Part shown: in pieces, positions 27,087 to 36,096 of the stretch
How positions within the stretch are numbered: position 1 is the first letter of the stretch
Layout: each line of letters opens with the position of its first letter
DNA from: Planctomycetota bacterium
GTDB taxonomy: Bacteria > Planctomycetota > Planctomycetia > Planctomycetales > Planctomycetaceae
Direction: 5' to 3'
Assembly (NCBI GenBank): GCA_018242525.1
Contig: JAFEBS010000034.1
Coordinates: forward strand, 124,001-188,000
Length of the DNA: 64,000 nucleotides
Position numbers and translations under genes: made by a program
The notes under the pieces: model-generated
What the model was told of the DNA's origin: nothing
Databases searched by the model: none
Seen by the model: the letters and a program-made list of their open reading frames with translations, nothing else

Positions 27087-29252
27087 TTACAGAGTCGCCA
27101 CTGTCGCGATGGGAACCAGTTCGTCAATTGCGTGAAGCAGATCGTTCAATCGGATCGGTTTGGAGAGATAGCCGTCCATACCCGCGGCCAGGCAACGTTC
27201 GCGATCCCCTGTCAATGCATGTGCGGTCATGGCCAGGATGGGGATGTGCCGACCGGTTGTTTGCTCGATCTCACGGATCGTCGCCGTCGCCTGCAGTCCA
27301 TCCATTTCAGGCATCTGAACGTCCATCAGGATCAAATCAAACGGTCGTGACTGCGCTGCCTCCACCGCCTGCAGGCCATCGTTGGCCACGGTGACCACAT
27401 GCCCTTCGCGCTGCAGAATTCCCAAGGCCAGCACTTGATTCATGCGACTGTCTTCGGCTAGCAGGATTTGCAGCGATCGCCGTCCCTCCGGTTTCAAGTC
27501 CGCTTCGACCGACGACACGTTTCTATCGACGGTGGGGATTGGAAAATGAGTCGACGAAGGACGCGAATTCACGGCGTCCGGATCGGTCCCGCGGCACTTG
27601 GTCAGGCACAACGTGAAGAAGAATTCGCTGCCGACATTGACTTTGCTATGGACCTGCAATTGCCCACCCATGGCTTGAACCAGTCGCGTACAAATCGCCA
27701 GCCCCAAACCGGTTCCACCGAATCGTCGAGTGGTACTGGTGTCAGCTTGAGCAAACGCCATGAAGATCTGATCAATCTTGTCGGCAGGGATGCCGATCCC
27801 GTTGTCGCGCACCTGGAATCGCAATTCCGCTCGATCCTCGAAATCGATCACTGACCGTACCGACACCGAAACCTTCCCACCCGGAGTGAACTTGATGGCG
27901 TTTCCGACCAGATTTGTCAGAACCTGCCGCAGGCGAATGGGGTCGCCCACAACCCACACCGGAGCGGAGGAATCGTAATCGCATGTCAGTGCGATTTCGC
28001 GGTCATGAGCACGCAACGTCAACGCTCGAGTGACATTTCGAACGAGTTCCTGCAGGTTGAATTCGCTCGATTCCAGTTCCAGGCGGCCCGCTTCGATCTT
28101 GGAAAAATCGAGAATGTCGTTAATGACGACCATCAGCGTTTCGCCCGAATCCCGCACGATGTCCAGGTATTCGCGGTGTTCCGGCGGAATGTCCCCGGAC
28201 AGCAACAGGTCTGTGATTCCAATAACCGCGTTCAAGGGCGTCCGGATTTCGTGACTCATGTTTGCCAGGAACTCGCTCTTGGCACGATTGGCCGAATCGG
28301 CCGCCTGACGCGCGTGCCGCAATTCCTCCTCCGCACGTTTCCGTCGCGTGATGTCGCGGTCGATCCCCACCAGACCGGTGACATTCCCCTGGGGATCGTG
28401 CAATGGAACCTTCGTGGTCGAATAGACCCGCAGTTCCCCCGTCGCGGTGACAACTTGCTCCTCGGAGTCGACAACAGCCTGGTCGTGCTTCAGGACGTCC
28501 TGATCATCGACAGAATAGCCTTCAGCCAGGTCGCTTCGGACAAGGTCAAAGACGGTTTTGCCGACGATCTGGTCCAGCGGTGGATTGCCCCACAGTCGTT
28601 GCAGGCTGCTGTTGACGGTCACGTAACGGCCGGCTGAGTCTTTGACGTAAATCAGGTCGGGCAGGCTGTCCATCAGTGTTCGTAATAGATCACGTTCACG
28701 GCGCAGGGCCGCCCGGGTTTCTTCGCGCTCGGTGACATCCCAGAAGACGGCCTGGATCTCCACTACCTGTCCGGCGGGATTGTAGACGGGCAGTTTCCAG
28801 ACTTCGTAATAGCTCAGGCGGCCATCCAGCCGATTTTCTTCGATCGCGTGCAGCGCCTGTCCCGAGAGTGCGACGCGACGATTGTCGTTCTGGTATTTCT
28901 CGGCCAGTTCCGGCGGTGAAAAATCGTAGTCCGTCCGCCCAATCAACTCCTCGACAGGGCGTCCCACCAGTTTGCAGAACGTTTCATTTGCAAACGTGAT
29001 CTGCCCCTCCAGATCAATCCGGGTGACGTGAATCGGCAGGCGGTCAACCAGCGAGTGGTACAGTTCGTCCGAGGTGGTGACTGACGGATTCTGTTCACCC
29101 AACTGGTCAATTGTCCGGTCCATGCGGTCGAGCAAATCTCGCGTGGATTCGACATTGGAATCGCAATTCGACACTGGCGTGCAGCGTTCACGCAGTTCAT
29201 GAACGAGGTTTCGCAATTCATTCAGTGGATGCAGAGTTAACTTTGTGGGCAT
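27087..29252 (-). CDS. Hybrid sensor histidine kinase with two PAS domains and a receiver
   Basis: The 721-residue cytoplasmic protein has no membrane segment. Order: a short helical N-terminus (1-60), PAS1 (about 66-175), PAS2 (about 186-302) and a HisKA domain with phospho-acceptor His334 in ANMSHEIRTPLNAV. A HATPase follows (DPIRLRQVLTNLVGNAIKF, DNGIGIP, FGGTGLGLAI), and then a receiver domain (about 590-710) with LLAEDSRMNQ, phospho-acceptor Asp in LILMDVQMPEMDG and the KPI lysine. It should sense a cytoplasmic or redox signal through PAS and phosphorelay via its own receiver. No Hpt or output gene is beside it. It lies 99 bases after the OmpR-type kinase on the same strand and may be co-transcribed with it. 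Confidence 0.93.
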   Translation of the reverse strand: MPTKLTLHPLNELRNLVHELRERCTPVSNCDSNVESTRDLLDRMDRTIDQLGEQNPSVTTSDELYHSLVDRLPIHVTRIDLEGQITFANETFCKLVGRPVEELIGRTDYDFSPPELAEKYQNDNRRVALSGQALHAIEENRLDGRLSYYEVWKLPVYNPAGQVVEIQAVFWDVTEREETRAALRRERDLLRTLMDSLPDLIYVKDSAGRYVTVNSSLQRLWGNPPLDQIVGKTVFDLVRSDLAEGYSVDDQDVLKHDQAVVDSEEQVVTATGELRVYSTTKVPLHDPQGNVTGLVGIDRDITRRKRAEEELRHARQAADSANRAKSEFLANMSHEIRTPLNAVIGITDLLLSGDIPPEHREYLDIVRDSGETLMVVINDILDFSKIEAGRLELESSEFNLQELVRNVTRALTLRAHDREIALTCDYDSSAPVWVVGDPIRLRQVLTNLVGNAIKFTPGGKVSVSVRSVIDFEDRAELRFQVRDNGIGIPADKIDQIFMAFAQADTSTTRRFGGTGLGLAICTRLVQAMGGQLQVHSKVNVGSEFFFTLCLTKCRGTDPDAVNSRPSSTHFPIPTVDRNVSSVEADLKPEGRRSLQILLAEDSRMNQVLALGILQREGHVVTVANDGLQAVEAAQSRPFDLILMDVQMPEMDGLQATATIREIEQTTGRHIPILAMTAHALTGDRERCLAAGMDGYLSKPIRLNDLLHAIDELVPIATVATL

Positions 29253-29351
29253 ACAACACGGCCGATGGTGCGGAGGCGGCGGACCAGCGACATGATACCC
29301 CGTTCATTCCGCTTTGCCAGACTTCCGTCCGCAACGGACGGATATCCGAAG

Positions 29352-31157
29352 TCATTCGCCGATGGAGACCGGTTCGGCTCTGGCAACAAGTTCCGGATCC
29401 GATACTGCCCCATTGTCTCTCGTGACGGCTTTCGGCAATCGCACTTCAATGGTTGTTCCGACCCCCACCTCGCTGGTGGCCGTGATCGTGCCGCCATGGG
29501 CTTCAACGATCGTCAGGCAGATGGCCAACCCCAGGCCGCTGCCCGCCGCATGTGTCCGGGCCTTGTCGACCCTGTAGAAGCGATCAAAGATCCTGGGTAG
29601 ATTCTCAGCGGCAATCCCCACACCCGTGTCAGAGACGCGGATGATTGCGAACTGATCGTCTGATACGACCTGCAGGTCCACTCGCCCCTCGGGGCGAGTG
29701 TACCGGATGGCGTTCGTCAGCAGATTGGTGAACAACTGGAACAATCGATCCTGGTCGGCGCTGATCGTGATGGGATCGGCCTGGCAGGACAGCCGAATGG
29801 AGTTCTCTTCCGCCAGGGGCTGCAGCATGTTGAGCGAATCCAGCGCCACCCGGTCCAACTCAATATTCTGGCAATGGAGTTCCGCTTGACCGGAATCCAC
29901 CCGGGCCAGTTGCAACAGGGAATCGATCAACGTCTTCATACGTAATGACGCCCGCTGGCACGCCTGAAATGCCTTCTGATATTCCTCGCTGGACCGTGGC
30001 CGCGACAAGGCCAGCTCTGCGTGTGACATGATGACGGCCAGCGGAGTCCGCAACTCGTGTGACGCGTCCGCGGTGAATTGCCCCTGGCGTTCGAAAGCGG
30101 ACTGCAGACGATCAAACGTCCGATTCAGCACCGTCGCCAATTGTTCCAATTCCGTGGACGTGGATTCCGTGTTGATCCGGGAGGACAGGTTTTTCACAGA
30201 AATCGATTCTGCGGTGGCAGACATTTCGGCAATCGGCCGGATTGCACGCGTGGAAAACCACCAGCCGCCAGCCAGGCCGATACTCAGGACTACCAACCCG
30301 GTCAGAATGAGCCGCAATCCCGCGCGGTGCAGCAAGTCCAGGTCCGGTTGAATCGGTCGACCGACCAGGACATTAATGTCGAAACGCGTGACATGGACAA
30401 CTTCACGGCTCTGGGCGCGCATTCGAGCCACACGGACTGGCACCCCGTCCGTGGTATGCAGATTGGGAAACGGGATTTCCGTCACAGCCTTGGATTTCTC
30501 GAGAATCACACCATTGCGATCCCAGATGATGAAATAGAAACTGTGTTCGCTGTCCCCGTCGAACAGGTGTTTGAATTCGTCGGGCAGTCCCAACCCTGGC
30601 GGTGGAGCAAACCAGGGATTCCTCGCGTTCGGATCGCGAACAGGCGGTTCGCGCCCCAGGTCAACGGAGCCGAAGTCGCGGCCACCCGGATCGCGACCGG
30701 TCACCTCCCGGCCGTTTGAGTCTCGGCCGTTTGAGTCCCGGCTGCCATCGCGCGCCGGCTCATTGGGAGCATCGCCCCCGCGCGATTCTCGCGGCGACCG
30801 CCCTGAATCCCGGAGCGATTCGCGTTCATCCCGGTTTCCGTCGCGACTGCTTCGGTTTCCTGATCGACCATCACTGCGTCGCGGTGGCGGAACATTGGCA
30901 GGCAATAACGCATCGGCCGGTAAATCTTCATTCGGGCGACCATTCCGCGGCCACCCCGGCCCCGGCATCCGGGGAACAGGGAACAGTCCGCGCAGCCGGG
31001 ACGTCAACACCGATGCTACGCGGTCCAGTTCGGCGTCTGTCTGCTGCAGGCGCGTCTGCCACTGCAGGGCGTACACGACGACGCCGAAGATGATCAGAAC
31101 CGTCATCAACAGCAGTGCATGCCATAATTGCAGACGCCAGCGCAGCGACCTAATCAT
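29352..31157 (-). CDS. Membrane sensor histidine kinase with low-complexity periplasmic insert
   Basis: The 601-residue kinase has TM1 (about 12-33), a periplasmic domain (34-280), TM2 (about 281-300) and HAMP. HisKA carries His367 in ADASHELRTPLAVI, and HATPase has LFQLFTNLLTNAIRYT, DTGVGI and AAGSGLGLAICL. It is an EnvZ/CpxA-type partner of the upstream response regulator; the genes overlap by 8 bases. Residues 92-180 are odd: an Arg/Ser/Gly/Asp-rich run with repeated GRDSNGR-type units, encoded by a visible tandem DNA repeat around 30700-30735. A folded sensor part (about 190-275) follows it. The signal is probably envelope state, by analogy with the divergent LTxxQ-type gene. Confidence 0.93.
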   Translation of the reverse strand: MIRSLRWRLQLWHALLLMTVLIIFGVVVYALQWQTRLQQTDAELDRVASVLTSRLRGLFPVPRMPGPGWPRNGRPNEDLPADALLPANVPPPRRSDGRSGNRSSRDGNRDERESLRDSGRSPRESRGGDAPNEPARDGSRDSNGRDSNGREVTGRDPGGRDFGSVDLGREPPVRDPNARNPWFAPPPGLGLPDEFKHLFDGDSEHSFYFIIWDRNGVILEKSKAVTEIPFPNLHTTDGVPVRVARMRAQSREVVHVTRFDINVLVGRPIQPDLDLLHRAGLRLILTGLVVLSIGLAGGWWFSTRAIRPIAEMSATAESISVKNLSSRINTESTSTELEQLATVLNRTFDRLQSAFERQGQFTADASHELRTPLAVIMSHAELALSRPRSSEEYQKAFQACQRASLRMKTLIDSLLQLARVDSGQAELHCQNIELDRVALDSLNMLQPLAEENSIRLSCQADPITISADQDRLFQLFTNLLTNAIRYTRPEGRVDLQVVSDDQFAIIRVSDTGVGIAAENLPRIFDRFYRVDKARTHAAGSGLGLAICLTIVEAHGGTITATSEVGVGTTIEVRLPKAVTRDNGAVSDPELVARAEPVSIGE

Positions 31158-31803
31158 TGATCATGTATCCCTGTCCCCGCCGAGTCGTGATGAATTCATG
31201 ACCAAGTTTGCGGCGAATATTCGAGATGTGAACGTCAACCAGATTGGAAAGTGTATCATCATCTTCGTCGTATAACTTGTCATAAATCATCGACCGTGTC
31301 ACCAGTTTTCCACGGTGAAGGGCCAGTAATTCCACCAGGGAGTATTCCATGGCAGTCAGCGGTACCACGGATCCTTCACGGGTGACGGTCCGCGAGACCG
31401 TGTCGATCCGGGTATTGCCAATCTCAATCAGCGGTTGTGATTGACCAACCGCCCTCCGAATCAGCGCCCGCAAGCGAGCCAGCAACTCCGTTAGCTGAAA
31501 GGGCTTGATCAGATAGTCATCAGCCCCGGAATCCAGGCCTTTCACCCGATCCTGAACCGCGTCCCGGGCGGTCAACATCAGGATCGGAGTCGATTTCAGC
31601 TTTCGCAGTCGTCCCAGAACCTGCCAACCATCCAGCTTAGGGAGCATCACATCCAGGACTATTGCATCGTAATCCCAATTGGCAGCTTTGTATAACCCCT
31701 CCTCCCCGTCACTGGCCGCGTCCACCACATATCCTTCCTCCTGCAAACAGGTCCAAACGACTCGTTGCAGGTCGGGTTCGTCTTCCACGATCAAAACTCG
31801 CAT
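31150..31803 (-). CDS. OmpR/PhoB-family response regulator
   Basis: The 217-residue regulator has a receiver domain (MRVLIVEDEPDLQRV) with acidic residues near 8-9, phospho-acceptor Asp51 in IVLDVMLPKLDGW and the KPF lysine at about 102. A C-terminal winged helix follows, with VPLTAMEYSLVELLALHRG, VDVHISNIRRKLG and FITTRRGQGYMI. It should bind tandem direct repeats as a dimer after phosphorylation by the overlapping downstream kinase. The divergent gene at 32200 encodes an LTxxQ-type exported protein and is its most likely target. The start at 31803 gives a standard N-terminus. Confidence 0.95.
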   Translation of the reverse strand: MRVLIVEDEPDLQRVVWTCLQEEGYVVDAASDGEEGLYKAANWDYDAIVLDVMLPKLDGWQVLGRLRKLKSTPILMLTARDAVQDRVKGLDSGADDYLIKPFQLTELLARLRALIRRAVGQSQPLIEIGNTRIDTVSRTVTREGSVVPLTAMEYSLVELLALHRGKLVTRSMIYDKLYDEDDDTLSNLVDVHISNIRRKLGHEFITTRRGQGYMIND

Positions 31804-32199
31804 AAACTTCGGTCCTTCTCGGTGAACAAAACTCGGGAATCAGCAGTCATTGTCGGCAGATTGTCGCCGATTCGCACTTGCAATACCGGGTCGCCGACCA
31901 CAGACTCAGTAATGGTGTCGCGAATCCGACACCTTGACGAAGATCTTACTGAAAAGTCGTCGGCATCCGGGCACAACTTCATCTGCCGTTAAGGTTTGCC
32001 TCGTACGATGTGGCGCGCACAGCACTTCCTGACTCCATTCCAATTGTCCCATAAACGAGGTTCCCTGCAGCGAAACAATTCGGTTAATGGCTTCACTGAA
32101 TGATCCGGATCGGGGATGTTATGCCTGCATTTCATTGGCCGAAGCGTTGCTGGTGCGACGATTGAATTCGGCTGTCCTATCAATTGAAGGGGTTGGAAA
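31804..32199. other. Divergent intergenic region between two-component operon and LTxxQ-type gene
   Basis: About 396 bases, longer than most gaps in the window. It should contain both divergent promoters and any binding sites of the OmpR-type regulator. A small inverted repeat at 31914-31933 is the only clear structure. No gene is supported here. Confidence 0.5.
31914..31933. promoter_or_regulatory. Inverted repeat, possible operator
   Basis: GGTGTCG and CGACACC form a perfect 7-bp repeat around CGAATC, about 110 bases upstream of the response-regulator start. It may be an operator or a small hairpin in the leader. OmpR-type proteins usually prefer direct repeats, so assignment to this regulator is weak. 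Confidence 0.3.
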
Positions 32200-32985
32200 A
32201 TGCGTTTGAAGTTATGGACAGGATTAGCCACTCTGGCAGTGGTTGGAATGGTATGCACAAGTGCGTTTGCACAGCCAGGTGGCGGCGGACGCGGTCGTGG
32301 TGGGTTTGGTGGCGGATTCGGTCCTCAGTCGACATTGTCGCTGGCTGGCAATGCTGCGGTGCAAAAGGAATTGGAAGCCACCGAGGACCAGGTTACCAAG
32401 TTGAAGGCTCTGGGCGAAGAAGTTCGGGCGGCGATGATGGCTGAAGGGGGTGGCTTTGGCGGTGGTGCCGACCTGCGCGATCTTCCTGAAGCGGAACGCC
32501 GTGCCAAGATGGAAGAGATGGTCGCCAAGCGCGCAGAAACCGCTCGCAAAGTGAATGAGAAATTCAAACCCGAACTGGCCAAGATTCTCGATGCCAAGCA
32601 GTCCGAACGGTTGGAGCAGATCTTCGTTCAAGCTGCTGGTGTGCAGGCATATTCTGATCCGACGATTGCCAAGGCTCTCAAGATTTCCAAGGAACAGGAA
32701 GAAACAATCGCGTCCATCAACAAGGAATTCACTGCCAAGCAACGGGAATTGTTTACGGGCGGTGGTGGCGGTGGCGACATGACCGAGCGCTTTGCCAAGA
32801 TGCGCGAGCTGAATACAGCACGTGACAAGGATCTGGAAGATGTCCTGACTCCAGACCAGAAGAGTCAACTGGCGAAGATGAAGGGCAAGGAATTCGACGT
32901 TGCCCAACTGCGCGGCGGTCGACCGGGCGGAGGCGGCGGTGGTCGCCCCGGTGCCGGTGGTCGTCCTCAACGCCAACCGCAGTAA
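32200..32985 (+). CDS. Exported Gly-rich helical protein with LTxxQ-type (Spy/CpxP-like) motif
   Basis: The 261-residue product has a signal peptide (MRLKLWTGLATLAVVGMV, cleavage after AFA) and a mature part that begins with Gly/Arg-rich sequence. Charged helices follow: KELEATEDQVTKLKALGEEV, ERRAKMEEMVAKRAETARKV and KISKEQEETIASINKEFTAK. Near the end DVLTPDQKSQLAKMKG matches the LTxxQ motif of Spy/CpxP periplasmic chaperones. Gly-rich linkers (GGGGGGD and the C-terminal GGRPGGGGGG) are unusual for that family. It is divergent from an OmpR-type two-component system, the arrangement of cpxP with cpxRA. An ATP-independent envelope chaperone or stress sensor is inferred, not shown. Confidence 0.75.
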   Translation: MRLKLWTGLATLAVVGMVCTSAFAQPGGGGRGRGGFGGGFGPQSTLSLAGNAAVQKELEATEDQVTKLKALGEEVRAAMMAEGGGFGGGADLRDLPEAERRAKMEEMVAKRAETARKVNEKFKPELAKILDAKQSERLEQIFVQAAGVQAYSDPTIAKALKISKEQEETIASINKEFTAKQRELFTGGGGGGDMTERFAKMRELNTARDKDLEDVLTPDQKSQLAKMKGKEFDVAQLRGGRPGGGGGGRPGAGGRPQRQPQ

Positions 32986-33013
32986 GTGGATCGATCGACC
33001 CGTCGTCGATTGC

Positions 33014-33045
33014 CGCGTCATGCTCCACCGCCGGGGCATGACGCG
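33014..33045 (+). terminator. Hairpin after the LTxxQ-type gene
   Basis: A perfect 10-bp inverted repeat (CGCGTCATGC / GCATGACGCG) with a 12-base loop lies 28 bases after the stop. It lacks a T-run (AATTCTC follows), so it may be a processing or stabilising hairpin rather than a classical intrinsic terminator. Confidence 0.5.
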
Positions 33046-33179
33046 AATTCTCTGATCCGCCCGTCTCATGCATCAACCTCCGTCCACTCTGTTGGTGTCA
33101 TTCCTGTGATCGTCTGCCATCACAGGCCAAGCTTGCTCTCCTGTCGCCACGTCTCTGACATCCGCAAAAAGGGATTTTC

Positions 33180-34460
33180 ATGCGTCGAATTGCTCGTTTG
33201 TTCACGTGCTTGGCGGTCGTGTTCAGCATGTCTCAGGGGCAGGCGGAGGAATGGACGCGGTTTCGTGGGCCGAACGGGTCTGCCGTCAGCGATGCACGCA
33301 ACTTGCCCGAAAAGTGGGATGACAGCACCAACCTCCAATGGAAGACGCTGCTTCCAGGTCCCGGCAGTTCCAGCCCGATCATTGTTGGTGATCGAGTCTT
33401 CGTGACATGCTATTCCGGTTACGGTGCTCCCAGCACAGGCAGCGATCCCAGGAAACTTCTGCGCCACCTGATTTGTGTTTCCCGGACGGACGGAAAAATC
33501 CTCTGGGACCAGCCGACATCCGCCGCAGAACGTGAGGATTCCTACCAGGGTTTCCTGCGAGATCATGGATACGCGACCAGCACCCCGGCTTCCGATGGTA
33601 AGCACGTCTATGTGTTCTATGGCAAGTCGGGCGTTCTGGCCTACGATCTGGACGGGAAGCAACTGTGGCAAACGTCGGTTGGAACAGGTTCAGCCAAGAA
33701 CAACTGGGGTTCCGGATCCAGTCCGGTCCTATTTGGCAACGTTGTGATTGTGAATGCGGCCGCAGAAAGCAAGGCGGTCATCGCTCTCGACAAGCAGACG
33801 GGCAAGGAAGCCTGGCATTCCAACGCCCCCAACATCTACGGTTCCTGGTCCACGCCGGTTCTGGTGGACGCCCCCGGAGGGAAAATAGAACTGGTGCTGA
33901 GTGCTCCCTACGAATTGTGGGGATTTGATCCGAACAATGGTGACTTCCTGTGGTTCGCCGATGGCATCGCGGATGACACGATCTGCGGCAGTGTCGTGGC
34001 CCGGGACGGAATCGTCTATGCCGTGGGGGGGCGTGGAGGGAGTGCGGTGGCCGTTCGATCCGGGGGCAAGGACGATGCCACCAAGACACACACGATCTGG
34101 AAGAAGCAACTCAGTTCGTACGTCCCTTCGCCCGTCCTGATCGGCGACCGCATCTTCAGCGTCAACGAACGCGGCGTCCTCGGCTGCCTGGGGGCCAACG
34201 ACGGTGATTCTCTGCTGCAAAAGCGATTGCCCGACGCAGGTGGAGTCTACGCCTCACCTGTGGCTGCGGACGACAAACTGTACATCGTCACTCGTCGGAA
34301 CGGCACGATGGTCCTGTCCACGAGTAGTTCAGGCGACGTATTGTCAACCAACAAGTTTGACGACGACAGCGACTTCAACGCCAGCCCCGCCATCGCCGAC
34401 GGCCAGATCCTGCTGCGATCCAACCGTTACTTGTATTCCGTCGGCACGGTGAAGAAGTAA
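33180..34460 (+). CDS. Exported PQQ-like beta-propeller repeat protein
   Basis: The 426-residue product has a signal peptide (residues 1-22, ending QGQAEE). The body is an eight-bladed-type propeller with repeated PQQ/BamB-like strands such as DGKILWDQPT, VLAYDLDGKQLWQTSVG, VIALDKQTGKEAWHSN and DKLYIVTRRNGTMV. WTRFRGPNGSAVS at the N-terminus is a very common opening for these planctomycete proteins. The family includes BamB-like scaffolds and quinoprotein dehydrogenases. The lack of a haem domain or clear catalytic Asp favours a non-enzymatic or unknown role. It follows the LTxxQ-type gene on the same strand, but 194 bases and a hairpin intervene. Confidence 0.88.
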   Translation: MRRIARLFTCLAVVFSMSQGQAEEWTRFRGPNGSAVSDARNLPEKWDDSTNLQWKTLLPGPGSSSPIIVGDRVFVTCYSGYGAPSTGSDPRKLLRHLICVSRTDGKILWDQPTSAAEREDSYQGFLRDHGYATSTPASDGKHVYVFYGKSGVLAYDLDGKQLWQTSVGTGSAKNNWGSGSSPVLFGNVVIVNAAAESKAVIALDKQTGKEAWHSNAPNIYGSWSTPVLVDAPGGKIELVLSAPYELWGFDPNNGDFLWFADGIADDTICGSVVARDGIVYAVGGRGGSAVAVRSGGKDDATKTHTIWKKQLSSYVPSPVLIGDRIFSVNERGVLGCLGANDGDSLLQKRLPDAGGVYASPVAADDKLYIVTRRNGTMVLSTSSSGDVLSTNKFDDDSDFNASPAIADGQILLRSNRYLYSVGTVKK

Positions 34461-34497
34461 CCTGCGCAATCGTGACTTCCAGGCCGCTTTGGCACGT

Positions 34498-34965
34498 TCA
34501 TGATTTCGGTCCCGGCAGTGCGTCGTCGACGCGTGTTTCTGCTTCTGAAGTGTCGGAGCCCAAGGCCTCGCCGATGATTCGGTTGGTGACTTCGTCGAGA
34601 TATTTTCGCAGTACCTCGGAGAACTGTTGAAATTCCGGCCAAAGGGTCTGGTCGACAAACGATTTCGGGACTCGGGCCACGACCGTTGTGTGCCGTTGGC
34701 GACGATACCGATACGGGATGATTCCGTAGCGACGCATCAATGCCAGCATCAACTTACGGGACCAGGTATCTTGTAGAGTGAATGTGAACTCGATGGGCGG
34801 ATCCGAATTGCGGAGATTCTCCAGCCGAGTCCGAATCGCATCAATCGCATTGGCTGCCGCAATCCGCTCACCATCGGCATACGCACCGGCGAACAGCGAT
34901 TCCAGCTTTCGTAACTTTTCCAACAGGCGAACTTCGTCACTCATTGTGCCGTCGATACCCGTCAT
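34498..34965 (-). CDS. Hypothetical cytoplasmic protein, perhaps DUF2786/DUF7168-like
   Basis: The ATG at 34965 follows AGGAA by 8 bases; the frame is open upstream to 35028. The 155-residue product has no signal peptide. Its first half is a helical segment (EKLRKLESLFAGAYADGER, then AAANAIDAIRTRLENL). The second half has aromatic and basic strands (WSRKLMLALMRRYGIIPYRY, TTVVARVPKSF) and a C-terminal helix. The alternation of an ER-AA-A-I-RL helix with a metal-free beta part recalls DUF2786-type proteins. I cannot confirm that by eye. It is divergent from the uracil-DNA glycosylase gene, with about 214 bases between starts. Confidence 0.65.
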   Translation of the reverse strand: MTGIDGTMSDEVRLLEKLRKLESLFAGAYADGERIAAANAIDAIRTRLENLRNSDPPIEFTFTLQDTWSRKLMLALMRRYGIIPYRYRRQRHTTVVARVPKSFVDQTLWPEFQQFSEVLRKYLDEVTNRIIGEALGSDTSEAETRVDDALPGPKS

Positions 34966-35179
34966 GCCGTCGTTCCTGAGTGAGGCCGGTTGGTTCCAAC
35001 GGGGTGATTTGAACGGGGCCACGGACAAGCCGCAAGTGAGTTTCGGCGACGCAGAGTGGCGAATCGGATATCCGGATGGCAGACTACACGGCAGCCCGTG
35101 GGAAAAGGGGGCTGCCAGCTTCGGACAGGTTCCGGTCTGGAATTCATCGTCGACACATGCAGATGGGGTTGGGAAGCGG

Positions 35180-36073
35180 ATGGATGAATTGGAACTGGCT
35201 GCGGTACAACGCGCGGTTGTTCAGCGGTTGGAAGATTTTCAACGGGCGGGGTTGAGTCACTGGAAACGCATTCAGCCGGTCGTTCCGGAGCCGACACCGG
35301 CGGATGCCGAACTCTCACGCCGATCTGCAGCGACTGCGTCGGCACCCCACGCACCTCCCGTCCACGCGACACCCTCTCTGTTCACCGAGCCTTCTGTTCA
35401 GGTCACATCCATGCCCAAGCGGTCCACTTCCGCTGTCCCTCCGTCCGTTGCCGCAGTCGTCCCTGCTGCATTCACACCACTCAACCTGCCTCGCGATGAG
35501 CGAGTCACACAACTCAAGGTTCTGCAGGACAAGGTCAAGCAGTGTACGCGGTGCCAGGAACTTGCCAGTACACGCACTCAGACGGTCTTCGGTGTCGGTA
35601 ATCCGGAAGCCCGGATCCTGTTTGTTGGCGAAGCACCGGGAGCGGATGAGGACAAGCAAGGTGAGCCATTTGTCGGCCGCGCCGGACAACTCTTGAATGA
35701 CATCATTAAGGCGTGTCGACTGAAACGTGAAGACATTTACATTTGCAACGTACTGCGCTGTCGTCCACCAGGAAACCGGCTGCCGTCTCCCGAGGAAGCA
35801 GGGCACTGTCGGGAATACCTCGACGGCCAGATCGCGATTGTGAACCCGGACTACATCGTCTGTTGGGGGTCAACCGCCGCCAAAAACCTGCTGGCGTCCG
35901 AAGCTCCCATTGGCAAGATGCGAGGGAAGTTCTTCGAATATGGCCGAGCCAAAGTCGTTTGCACTTACCATCCGTCCTACCTGCTGCGAAACCCGGCCGC
36001 GAAAAAGGACGTCTGGGAGGATATGAAATTCCTGTTTCAGGACATGGGAATCGATCTGTCGGCAAAAACCTGA
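35180..36073 (+). CDS. Family-4 uracil-DNA glycosylase (4Fe-4S)
   Basis: The ATG at 35180 follows GGGAAG and begins a leader like that of other planctomycete homologues; the frame is open far upstream without protein-like content. The 297-residue protein removes uracil from DNA. Residues 112-290 form the UDG fold. The Fe-S ligands are Cys122 and Cys125 (CTRC), Cys210 and about Cys228. Motif A is GEAPGADEDKQGEPFVG (about 150-166), followed by NVLRCRPPGNR and the HPSYLLR catalytic-loop motif. The first 110 residues are an Ala/Pro/Ser-rich extension, longer than in thermophile enzymes of about 200 residues. It is monocistronic and convergent with the sulfatase. Confidence 0.93.
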   Translation: MDELELAAVQRAVVQRLEDFQRAGLSHWKRIQPVVPEPTPADAELSRRSAATASAPHAPPVHATPSLFTEPSVQVTSMPKRSTSAVPPSVAAVVPAAFTPLNLPRDERVTQLKVLQDKVKQCTRCQELASTRTQTVFGVGNPEARILFVGEAPGADEDKQGEPFVGRAGQLLNDIIKACRLKREDIYICNVLRCRPPGNRLPSPEEAGHCREYLDGQIAIVNPDYIVCWGSTAAKNLLASEAPIGKMRGKFFEYGRAKVVCTYHPSYLLRNPAAKKDVWEDMKFLFQDMGIDLSAKT

Positions 36074-36096
36074 GCAATGGCGCGTAACGGGTTTAC

